From assembly GCA_944472135.2 (NCBI GenBank), contig OX235268.1, positions 13,522,589 through 13,586,588 of the forward strand: 64,000 bases of DNA, in the 5' to 3' direction. Below the pieces are notes generated by a model. The model worked only from the letters and a program-made list of their open reading frames with translations, did not search any database and was not told the DNA's origin. The position numbers and the translations under genes are program-made. Below are positions 24,252-35,400 of this stretch, piece by piece. Positions within the stretch are counted from its first letter, which is position 1; every line of letters begins with the position of its first letter. Source of the stretch: Trichobilharzia regenti (lineage: Eukaryota; Platyhelminthes; Trematoda; Strigeidida; Schistosomatidae).

Positions 24252-24488
24252 CTGAAAAAAGAAATAATTTCAACAATGCTTGTTTAAATTTATAAATATT
24301 CAGATTGGTATATTTGGTGAACATCATGGAAGGACTTAAGCGCTTAATCAGTATCAAATCACTGAAATGTAACCCTCAGGTGATATAGTGCCCTAGACAT
24401 TTCACATCTTGACAACAAATTCTTTGGGAAAAATCCTTTGGCGGTATATTGTGTTCTTAAACGAATCTGTTTCTCACGCTGAGGAAAG

Positions 24489-24516
24489 CTTACGTGAATG
24501 TTGCCACATTCACGTA
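24489..24516. repeat. perfect 12-bp inverted repeat with 4-base loop
   Basis: TTACGTGAATGT is followed by TGCC and then ACATTCACGTAA. It could form a stable hairpin or cruciform. No element boundary or exon coincides with it. Confidence 0.8.
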
Positions 24517-24696
24517 AAGTACAGATACGGTCGTAAGTTCGACGCAATAAATGCATTAGAAAAGCTTACATAACAACCTTGATTCAGTGTTTATAAAATA
24601 CACAGCACTTCCTTTGGCTACCACATATCTAAGTCCACTAGGATGGATGATACTTTCAAGTGTAAAACAGAATTCGAAAAATGTGTGTGGACTTAC

Positions 24697-24717
24697 AGCC
24701 GAACAAGGTCAACAGCA
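24697..24717 (-). CDS. possible micro-exon (21 nt), second run, hydrophobic
   Basis: A 21-nt segment with a good acceptor (CATTTATATTCAG) and a strong donor (GTAAGTCCA). In phase 1 it encodes L-L-T-L-F-G after the split codon, a hydrophobic heptad like the 21-nt exon at 13800. Confidence 0.5.
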
Positions 24718-24932
24718 CTGAATATAAATGCATTTGAAAAGAAGTTTCCATTTTGGTTATTTGATGCAGAATTATTTATTTTACATATTTTTGTAGTAAA
24801 ACTATGCATTGACACATATAGCATCAAAGTTTCAAAAGTTTTAAGAATAACTGGGGTGTTAGAGCACTCGGACCTGTGTTCGAACATGAAAGGCGTAATT
24901 GTTCCATTATAATGCATGTTTTGAGGACGCAT

Positions 24933-25428
24933 ATATACACGTAGTACATTACTGATCGTTTTAATGTATTATCAGCATTTGAAACCTACTATACTGCCGT
25001 AAACATAGAAAAGTATTCTACTCTATATTCATACTTAGGCTGTTGATTACAATTATTATTAATAATTATTAACAATTTAGTTTCCGAGTATCACATTTTA
25101 GCAAGTATCCTATCAACATTGTATTCTGTTTTCTGTGATCTCTTTTGACTAGCCTAATGATTCCCAAAGGAACTTTAATCTCCTCCTTGCATGTCCTCTA
25201 CCATATTATCCTCTAACACTCAACTTATCACTTTACAGTCGGATTACACTCAACAACTTAGTATGTGGTGCTACCTGAAACTCCTCGCAGAATATGTCGA
25301 ATCTATCTTCGTTTCCATCTCCATATTAATTGAGCAGTAGGTCCTTGATTGCAGAGTGATGAAAATAAGTTTCCTGTCACAAAAAGCCCCAGCACTAACT
25401 TCATTTTAATATTGTAAATTTACATGTC
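24933..25428. other. unassigned AT-rich sequence
   Basis: No supported feature. Confidence 0.35.
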
Positions 25429-25790
25429 ATTTTGATGTGGTTGTGTTTTCTTAGCTGGATAGTTAATTTGTAAAGCTTTCATTGCCCCACTGGGCGACAT
25501 ATTCAGCGCATACTTCAATTTGAGATGAGCTTTTAGATTTCTGCACGAGTTTGATAATCATCTCTCCCGGTGACGTGACCAATCACGTCTAAGTTCAACA
25601 GGAGAGATGAATATTAAACTAGTGCGGAAATCTAAAAGCTCACTTTAAATTGAAGTATGCGCTGAATTTGTCGCCCAGTAGGGCGATGAAAGCTTTACAA
25701 ATTAACTATCCAGCTCAAAAACACAACCACATCAAAATCATCCACCTGAGCTACAAATCTTCTCTATCATATCACATTTCATTGTTTGTG
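25429..25790. mobile_element. palindrome of two Penelope-like 3' ends
   Basis: The left arm (about 25429-25590) is the reverse complement of the right arm (about 25600-25760). Both match the 3' end of the Penelope-like element at 33890-34020 (GAGAGATGATTATCAAACT, AAATCTAAAAGCTCA, GAAGTATGCGCTGAA, ACTATCCAGCT). The right arm continues with TCATCCACCTGAGCTACAAA, which is found inverted at the left end of the 33-kb element. The minus and plus copies meet near 25595. Confidence 0.8.
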
Positions 25791-26127
25791 CTGAGCTTTG
25801 TAGATTCACACACTAATTTCAAGGAAGTTAACGCCTGTCTTGATTCTTGATCATGTATTTGATAAAACCAAATTGTTCCACGTGTGTTTGAAACAATGGT
25901 GGTCACAGAAGTGTAGAGGACAACTTCCATATTTTTCTATTGATTGTGAATTGTGATTGACCGTCTTCATCAACTCTGTTATCGCTAATTTTACAACCAA
26001 ATTCTCAGTTTTGAAATGTAAATTTTTGACTGTGTAAGAAATAAGTCATAAATCATCAATGTGAGGATTACCGCTTATATAATAGAAAGAGGTTTAGTAT
26101 ACTTATACTGTAAGTATCCCGACTCAC

Positions 26128-26142
26128 AACTGCCATACTCTT
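26128..26142 (-). CDS. possible micro-exon (15 nt), second run
   Basis: AAGAGTATGGCAGTT on the minus strand has a strong donor (GTGAGTCGG) and an acceptor CTTTTAAAGCTGAAG. It is open in phase 1 after 29406-29417, which ends in G. Confidence 0.45.
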
Positions 26143-26559
26143 CTTCAGCTTTAAAAGTGAAAAATTAAAAAGTACTCAATACAGATGCAACTGTCACACT
26201 TCATCTATTAATTTGTACCAACTTTTTATATGTAATATACAAGTGTCCTGACAAGTAGGTTAAGAAAGTCTTTATTCACATATAGTCATTAAAATATTGT
26301 ATATAATATATATGTACGTCTCAAGATCAATACAGTCAATTTCCACAAAAATGAGTGACTGATACTTCCTACAGCCGAATTCTTCAGACAGAGTTACAGA
26401 TGAAATCTTTATGCCCAAAATAATACACGTTTTCAAGACATCTAGTCTATATCCTACATTCTGTCGATGCATATTTATACAAAAATAACTCTTCAATACA
26501 CATGGATTTGACATAACTACTGCTTTCATATTTCTCTCGTGCTTCTTTCTAAGACGCAT

Positions 26560-26960
26560 TCATTGAATCCTAATCCTGACATGAAAATCAATTTGTACCT
26601 GAGGAGTTGATGCCATGATATTTTCTCCTCGTACAATAACTTCAAGTAAAATATTAATTGGCAGTACTTTCTAACTGTGACATTCAATAGTCTCTGAGCT
26701 AAGCACAATCCATTCCATTATGATATATCTGCTTTTTGTTCTTCAAGAAATCCACGGTATGCAGATGTGAAAGCCGAATGTAAATATTCAGAAGTTCGAA
26801 CTCCGGACCACGTATATGCCAGGCGAGCGTCGTAGAGTAGATAACACCATTCGATGTCATATATTAATTGAACAAAACAAAGCGAACGAGATAAAATAGA
26901 TGCAACAGAGGAATGATAGGTGTTGATAGCCCAAGTTTTAAGCAGGCCGCCATACATGTA
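26560..26960. repeat. diverged repeat shared with 48.78-48.95 kb
   Basis: About 26640-26800 and 48780-48950 share TTCAAGTAAAATAT, then AATTG(G/A)CAGTA, ATATATCTGCTTT and TCAAGAAATC in the same order and strand. Minus-strand open frames cross it (26718-26975, 26526-26708), but I see no motif in them. A degenerate element is more likely than a gene. Confidence 0.45.
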
Positions 26961-28271
26961 TGAAGTATACCGCAAGTAGTTTTTGTTAGCCAGCAGTAAA
27001 ATGCATGGTTGAATTATCAGATTAAAAGGTTTAGTGTCCTAAATCTCTTGAGGATTGAAAAAATGACTGTCGTACCCTGTTTGATTGTGCATTTTCTCAG
27101 ACATTTACATCTATAGCAAAATAATGCTGTAATATATGCTTATTACTTTCATCAAGATTGCTCAACATATAGTTAATCTTGGAGGAAAATCAAATTTTAC
27201 CTGACACAATATTTTTCTCTGCCCTTTCAAATCCTGTTTCTACCCGTTTAAGATGAATTCACTTCGAGAAATTCTTCCTGAACTAATCGAATATTTCATG
27301 CATTTACCTACCATACTTCTCGTTTCGAAAATTTGTAATTACTTTCACAAGTATTTTGAAGGCTTCTTTCTTCATAGTGTACTTCATTGAAATTTTAGGC
27401 ATAAACAAAGTTTCTATGATATTAGAAGGCAAGTATATACTGATTCATGTCGCACTTCTCAATAATTAGTCACGGTCGTGTGCGTTGTATTTCCGGTGTC
27501 GTTTCATTGACTTTTCATTGAAATGAACACAATAACTAAATATGATGTTCTGACAATTTAGCATGTTATACATTTCACTGTTATTTAACATATGATTAGT
27601 CTCAATCTTAGATTACAACATACTTAGTTGGCGCGTTCTAAAAATTAACAAAACATTCAGTAAATGATGCAGGAATAGAACATGAGCACTGTGATCGAGT
27701 TTATTGGCACTATGGAGAAAATGTATTTGATAAAAGCACATAGAGGTGCAGTATTATTTACTCATGAAATGTTGAGCCCAATTTATTACTGCTGATAATC
27801 ATATCAGGGTACCCACATAACTTTCTAACTTCGTTTATATAATTCCATTATTTCTTATCCTTTGATTTAATAATTACAATAAAATAATGCCGCTCTACAA
27901 ATAGTAGTCAGTCCACAGATAAAGACACAACTCCACTATCTTTCTCTCATTTGACAAAGAAGAAAAAAAAGAATCTAAACACGTTATTTCTACGTCGTAT
28001 CCACCCCACAAAGTATATCTAACTGCTTTAAGTAACAGACCTTCAACAGTGCAGTCAGGTTACAAAAAAGTCTAAAAATACGCGGTTAGATAGAAATCAA
28101 TAATTGATGGTTTCGAGCTGAATTACTGTGATATTCGTGGTCAGATTACCCCTTTTGATTATGTGCAAAAATGCAAATTATGATATACTGCATAAAATAT
28201 GATTGACCGTCTGATACTACAGGATATATATTCCTAATGCATAATTTCAAATAACTTGGAGATTCTTACTT
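26961..28271. other. unassigned AT-rich sequence
   Basis: No convincing exon. An 18-nt splice-like segment near 27204 (donor GTAAAAT, poor acceptor) was not counted. Confidence 0.35.
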
Positions 28272-28322
28272 CAAAGTATAGAAAAGAAGCCATTGGTCCA
28301 GTGAACGTATATACAACTAACT
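28272..28322 (-). CDS. possible terminal coding exon of the MEG
   Basis: After an acceptor (ATCTTGTGCAG) the phase-1 frame that follows exon 29406 stays open for 16 codons and reads V-S-C-I-Y-V-H-W-T-N-G-F-F-S-I-L before TGA. It would close the MEG reading frame. Against it, no polyadenylation signal is close and a GTAAGAATC donor-like site lies just after the stop, so the true last exon may be elsewhere. Confidence 0.25.
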
Positions 28323-28437
28323 GCACAAGATATATTTGGAATTTCGATGATAACAAAGAAACACTCGATGCGTATGCATAAATTAAGGTCCAGGATGAAG
28401 TCATCGGAGAAAAACACCAAGATAAACAAAGTAAAAA

Positions 28438-29075
28438 TATTAGATGGTTTGAGGCAATTGGCAGGAAGCCTTGGACCGAGGTTTCGTGCTAGTTTGCACT
28501 CACTAGTCAAAAAGACGTATCTGCAACCTCGTAGGAACTCATATACCTTTTAAAATTCTAATCCGCCTCACCCAGTGCTTCCTGGAGTCAGAGACAGTAC
28601 TACTGAGCTATTCAGGCTTGCGATTAACCTCCTGTAGGACTGTAGTGGATACTTGATTGGACACTACTAAATAGTGAGACGTATCTGGTTCATTCTTTGA
28701 TGCAGACTGAATTCTATCAGTGAGCTTTGTAATGTGGCCACCATTCTAGGTAGCTCGCCATCACGGTGCACACTGATTTGATGATATTAGATGGTTGGAG
28801 GCAGCCGGCATGGAGAAGCACTGGCTGACTCGGTTTTGAATCACAGAAGGGACATTAGTTCCTTCAAAGCAGTTGCAGATACGCCTTGTTGACTGACTGG
28901 TGGGTGCCAACTAGCATGAATTATTGGTCAAGCTAGGGCTTCCTTTGGCCGATTACCTTCAACCATCTAGTATCATCAATTCAATATGCACCTAGAATGG
29001 AGACCACATTGCAAACCTTTAGTCCACACCCAAGAAAGGTTTAGGCACATCACATCAGTTACTAGTGTACAGTCG
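28438..29075. repeat. SINE family D, head-to-head pair in the putative MEG 3' region
   Basis: A full reverse copy (about 28438-28810) is joined to a forward copy that begins inside the head near the B-box (about 28812-29075). The reverse copy keeps the A-box CTGAGCTATT complement and the forward one keeps GGTTTTGAATCACAGAAGGG. Confidence 0.7.
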
Positions 29076-29405
29076 AAGTAAAGTCAAAATATGTTAATTA
29101 CATGCCAAATGAATGAAGTAAAATAAATGATGAGAAATTTTGAAAATATTACGCACATACCATTCAATATGAATAAAGTTACGAGCTAAACTCCTAACAT
29201 TTTTTGGAATGTAAGCCTACATAGACACTAAAGTATCACAGACACTGGAATAGTGCAGTCAAACTTGATATCCTAATGCCCTGCAAAATTGCCCCTAGTT
29301 TATGCCAGATTTGTTTCAGATAGGGTTTATGTAAAGCTTAACACACACAGTACAGTGTGAGAAGAGTAAAAAAACCGTATTAGGTCGTATTCATGCTTAA
29401 CTTAC

Positions 29406-29417
29406 CTGGTGGAGGAA
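29406..29417 (-). CDS. MEG micro-exon, TTCCTCCACCAG (12 nt)
   Basis: The acceptor is AATTTACAAG and the donor GTAAGTTAAG. In phase 1 it adds Pro-Pro-Pro after a split Phe codon. It resembles the exons at 30358 and 32420 in both exon and flanking intron sequence. Confidence 0.7.
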
Positions 29418-32400
29418 CTTGTAAATTAATATAAGTAATAGTGCATGAGCACAAGTACATTACTGGAAGTTAAAGTGATCTTATATGAAACATCTGCTGC
29501 AACGTACTCGTCCACATTTTAGATTTGATAAGTATTATGCGAAACAATCATTTCTCTATTTCAAAACAAACCCGATTTCGACATAAATCATGAGAAAGTG
29601 ATTACAAAGTTTTATTTCTGTGAGAAACAATAAATAAAGCATTCATTTCTACTCGTATATAACTTACAAATTTTTACACCTTCCGAATTAAGATCAATAA
29701 TGTTCAATAAACATAATTTCATCATTCAGATGTGGTCTACTGTCATGTGAAAATATCAAGCTATTAAAACGCATCTACCACATATTCACTAACATATCAA
29801 CTTTTATGTAACACGGTCCCACTACTCCTCATTTAGGAAAACCTCTTTTTTTAAGCACGAATCATTTAAACATCATCTTAAAGGCTCTATCACTGGAAAT
29901 AATAGCAGATCCAGTCTTGGATATCAGTGCTTAAGTCACCAGTTGCATCATCTCATAAAGTGATATGTGATATATAATAATAACGTGCAACACATCAGTA
30001 TGATTATGCACAGTAACCAACTAGAAATAATGAATGAGTCAAAATATATCACTAAAACACAACTAGACCTTTGCATAGGATATTTTCGGTATATCAGAAA
30101 ATCCACAACAAAGTCACCATTTCCTTTGTGGATAGCAAGCCTAGGTTTTAACATGAATTATGAAAATTTGTTTTCTAGAGTACTTGGCCGCTGAAGTTCT
30201 TGAATTGGCTGGCGATGCCGAGCGCGACAACAAGAAGACCTGTATCATCCTCGTTACTTGCAATTGGCCATTTGCAACCACGAGGAGTTATACAAACTGC
30301 TCGGTGGTGTAACCATTGCAGTAAAAAACAAATCATAGATATTCACGCACAACTTGCTAGGTATAGGAACTTGTAAAATGGTATAAAGGATATTAAATGA
30401 GTACGATTATACCGTCAAGTTATGATTTGATCTAATTTGGGAATATTAAGGATACATAACATTTCTCATACACTTTATTTCCTCTCATAGCTTTATGTTT
30501 TAACCATTAGTGCTGATATCTGAAGAAATATTTTTCTGAGATTTAGTTCACTAGAACCTGATGAAAAGTGGCATACTGTGACTTCTAATGCAGGAATGCT
30601 TTAAATTTGGTCAGGGCTAACTCACCAATTGCTGGAGGTTCTAAAATGATAGAGACAATTGTGTGTGAATAAGAGTTCATCAATCACATATGGCATGATG
30701 ATTCTGATTCCTATTTTAAAAAATTTCCATATTATTTATATTTCGTTTTTGCATAATATTCATTCCCCGTATTTCAATCATTATTCGGTTTAAAATCAAC
30801 TCAATAATACTCAATCAGAGTAGCATTGTTGGGGGAAACATAGAAGTGGTAACATTCAAATTTGTGCAGTACTCACGCTGAGGGGTACCACCTAAAATTT
30901 AAAGTACACAAATTTAGATTAACTAGAGGTTTACTTCACACAAACTGGAAATTTACTCATCTGAAACTATTACAAACATCGAAAACACCAAACAGTCAAT
31001 AATGAACTTCTCAGAGTTAACCTCGTGTTACACGGTTACCATTTAGCTTATATCATACTCCTTTTGGTGTACCACTGATCCGATTAAACATCATCACAAG
31101 CATCATTAATAATCTCGTTGACTTGGAATATGCAGACGATATAGTCCTTCTAGGCGAAGACTCTGACGAAATGCAGAGTCTTCTAAACACCTTGAGCCGA
31201 AATCTACGAATGTTTGGCATGCGATTCGCTCCCGCCAAATGCAAGATGATGTTACAGGACTGGACTACATCGACGCCTAGTTTAAAAATAGGAAGTGAAG
31301 TGGTAGGCACGTTGACCGCTTCACTTATTTGGGAAGTACCATCAGCCCCAATGGGCTGATCTCTGGCGAAATCTCAGCACGAATACAAGGGGCTCGTTTC
31401 GCATTTGTTAGTTTACGCCGACTCTGGCGTAGACGAGATGTTCGACTATCGACCAAAGGCGGGTGTACTGCTCATCAGTCCGCTCCGTCCTCCTTTATGG
31501 CGAGCTGTGAGACCTGGCCACTGATAGTGGAAGACATGAAAAGACTAGCTGTCTTTGATCATAGGTGCCTGCGTTCTATTTCCCGTGTAAAGTGGCATAA
31601 TAAGGTGAGCAACATGGAGGTTAGGCGTAGAGTTTTGGGTAAACAGGGGAAATCAATCGACGAAGTCGTGAAGCTACAAAGACTGAGATGGTTAGGACAT
31701 GTGTTACGTATGCCAAGCCATCGCCTCCCTCGACGAGCAATGTTAGCGGATATAGGGTCAGGCTGGAAAAAAGCTAGCGGCGGTCAAACAAAAACTTGGC
31801 ATCAGTCAATGAAATCCACAACAGTTGGTCTAAGCCACGTAGAAGGTGTAGACTTCCAGGCTGGGGTCCTCGGGACGGTAAAAATCAATGGTTGGAAACA
31901 ATTGGTGACATGGCTAAAAACTGTTCTCAATGGCGCAGATGCATCCACTCCCTGTGACTTATGATCTTCAATGAAACTGTTTTGTATTTCTTTATTACTC
32001 CTTTGTCTCACACCTCTGTTTACTGTCTCTATTATGCTTTTCTTGTACTTTCTTCTCTTGCTTCGCGTGCTACACGGAATGTGGCGACTTGAACTTCCGC
32101 ACATTTGTGCAAAGTTCTATGTCGAAAACAGACAGACAGACAAGCATCATTAGGTGATGAATCAAAAGCGAAAAATTATTACTGATATCATTGCCTAACT
32201 AACCAGTTGAACCACCACCTAAAATGGTAAATGAAAAATCAGATGAACGTTATTACACCAATAAAAATGACCTGATCACCTATTAAAATACTCGATATCA
32301 TATATTTACATATCGAAGTAGTTTTTTCCGTGGATATAATCTGATTAAAATGCATCGTATAATGCATACTATGAGAAAAAATCAAAGCCCACTAACATTC

Positions 32401-35400
32401 ACATTTGTGTTCAGCTTACCAGGTGCAGGACCTTGAAAATTGATATATGCATCAGTGAATCATTATGAATGTATTAGAAATGAAATCTTCATGAAATATT
32501 GGCATATCTAATATCATAGCTGTATTATATGTATAACATTAGTGTTTTAAAATTCTATTTGATACAGTCATCATTCTTCTCATTTCAAGCTTTATTCAAT
32601 TAAACTTGGTTCAGTGAATCATGATCTAAACAAATTTATTGGCCAAAATAAAACAGACTTTCTACATATCCAAGTATTGGTTTGTAGGGATTTGATTGAC
32701 TGGTTACCAGATTTCTTCATGAGTTGACATTATTTACAGAACCATTGGAAAACAAGCTGGGAGTACTAAAACAGCTGTTCCCTTCTAGTTTAGGACTTTT
32801 CAGAAATACAAACTCACACTGCTGGTTCAAACTTTTGAACTTTGGGTATAAGGCTAGCGAGCTCGTAGGGCATTAAGCCACTTGGGTACGATCCAATGGC
32901 CAACCCATGAATTATACCTTCTGTCAATTCATGAGCTTGCCTTGTAGCCAGGAGGTCTTGCGTTTGAATCCCCCAGTGTGGGTGAGCACTGATGAAGACT
33001 CCCAAACTAGGACGAAACAGCTGTCATGTACTTCCAGGTTTTTCAATGGTTCTCTAAACAATATCAGCTAATGATGAGATCCTGTTATCAGATATTCTAC
33101 TGGTTAAATTTGTGTATAACTCACTTGGGGAGCCACCACCTAAGTATGAAAGTGTAAATTAACAGCAGACTTAGAGGATATGATAGAGAAGATTTGTAAC
33201 TCAGGTGGATGAAGTATCTCATGGACGTCTTCCAAAAGAATGGATATCCACGGAATTTCATCAAGAGACATATACCCCCAAGCCAACCTACCAAAGCAAA
33301 AGTCACCAAGGAAAGCACAAAGAAAATTGCCTTACCATACATAAAGGATTTCTCAGAAATCACTACAAGACTCTTCAAACCTTTAGGAATTGACGTCGTA
33401 CACAAACCAACAAAGTCGCTGCACTCAATTCTATGTCAACCGAAAGACTCAACAGCGAAAGAAGATAAAACCAACATCATCTACAAAATAAACTGTAACA
33501 ACTGCGAAAAACACTACATCGGCCAAAGTGGACGTCCCCTTCGTCTTCGTATCCACGATCATAAGCTAGCCGTCAAAAGACATGATATACACTCCCTCAT
33601 TTCACTACACACAGACAACTACGGACATCAATTCGACTGGGACAACATTCAAATATTAGACAAAGGAAATAACAAGAATGCTAGAGAATTTTTAGAAACT
33701 TGGCATTCCAGTGGATCATCAATCAATAGACACATCGAGATAGACAAAAGTTATCAACCAATAAGAAAGAAACTTCACACACAAAGGGTCAAAGTTCAAG
33801 TCAAAGAAACAACCGGTTCCAATACAAGTAACCTAGAAGGTATGAAAACACACACAAACAACCAATCACGTCCAAGGTCACCAGGAGAGATGATTAATAA
33901 ACTCGTGGAAAAATCTAAAAGCTCACTTCAAATTGAAGTATGCGCTGAAGATGTCACCCAGTAAGGTGATGAAAGCTTGGCAAACTAACCATCCAGCTCA
34001 GAGAACAAAACCACATCAAAGACTTAGAGGAATCACCACTTGAAATTACCTCATGCATGAAGTAACCAATACATCCTCAACATACTTAATGAATATTCAG
34101 ATTTATTCAGTGGCTTGTCGAATATGCTTTTGCACACACCTAATGCAGATGAACGTCACTACAAAAATCATCGAGTGACAAATAAATACAAATAATTATG
34201 AATGTTTAACTAACTATTTGAGTTGCCTTCTAAAATAATAAATAAAAAGAGCCTGTGAATACTGTCATGCTGCTTAGACTCTAAATCCTGCCATCTAAAA
34301 CTATTGCGAGTATTGATCAACAAAAACACTTATTTTAAACTATTGAGTATGTTCAACATGATAGAAACAAGGGTTCTTCAACCTCTCAGGTTTATTTAAC
34401 TTCATCCCATGTACACATACATTTCTTCATATCAGGTTTTATTCCCTTTTGGATTCTATTCAGTTGAGCATGATTACAGATACCATAGTATGACAAGTAG
34501 GGAATAAATACTTTTATTGTAATCAGCGCTAGGTCAGTACTTGAAAGACCTACAATGGCCTACACAGCTTTGAGGGATGAAGGGTATATGTCACCAATAA
34601 ATAACACAATCTGATCTTCACATATTCGGTAAAGTCAAATTATCCACCAAATATTTATAAACATTTTAAATTTATATAAATATATTTGACATATTCAAGT
34701 GTTGGTTTGTGGGGATTTGATTGGTTTCAGGTTTTCATGAGCTGACATTAGTTAGAGTACCATTGGAAAACCTGGGAGTACTGGACAGCTGTTTCGTCCT
34801 AGTTTGGGACTTTTCAGCAATACGCACCCACCGGGTTCCAGTAGGAAGTTGTGACCAGTAGGGTGCAGCTGGTCCGGTGAGAGGACAAATACTCGCCGAA
34901 GACATTGACTGGGGTCGCGCTATATCGTGAATCGGCAGAAGTTGGAATTCAAAGACCATTGGATCGGTTCCCAGTGGCTTAATGGTATACGAGCTCGCCT
35001 TGTGACCGGAAGGTCCTGAGTTCGAACCCCGATGGGTGCGTCCTGTTGAAGAGTCCCAAGATGGGGTGGGGGAAACAGCTGTCCAGTACTCTCTGGTTTT
35101 CCACTGGTTCTGTGACTAATGTTAGCTCATGATGAAATCCTGAAATATTTGACATAATCATCCTTCCTGTTATCTGAGGCATCACACCGATAAAATATTA
35201 GACTGCAAACAGAAAAGCATGAATATTATATTAGGTGCTCAACTTACTTTCTGGTTCTTTTTATAAAATAATATGTTCAGACAGATATGTATAAAACGGA
35301 GAACCATCACTTAAAATGTATCTTATCTAGTGTGAAAAGTCAAGCTAATGTATCCGTCGCCTATTCACACTCACTTCATTTTAATTAAAACAAAAAGGTT

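Noticed and set aside
26272..26975. Chain of minus-strand open frames suggesting a gene
   Set aside because: The same sequence recurs at 48.78 kb, there is no domain, and the frames are broken by stops. It was treated as a repeat.
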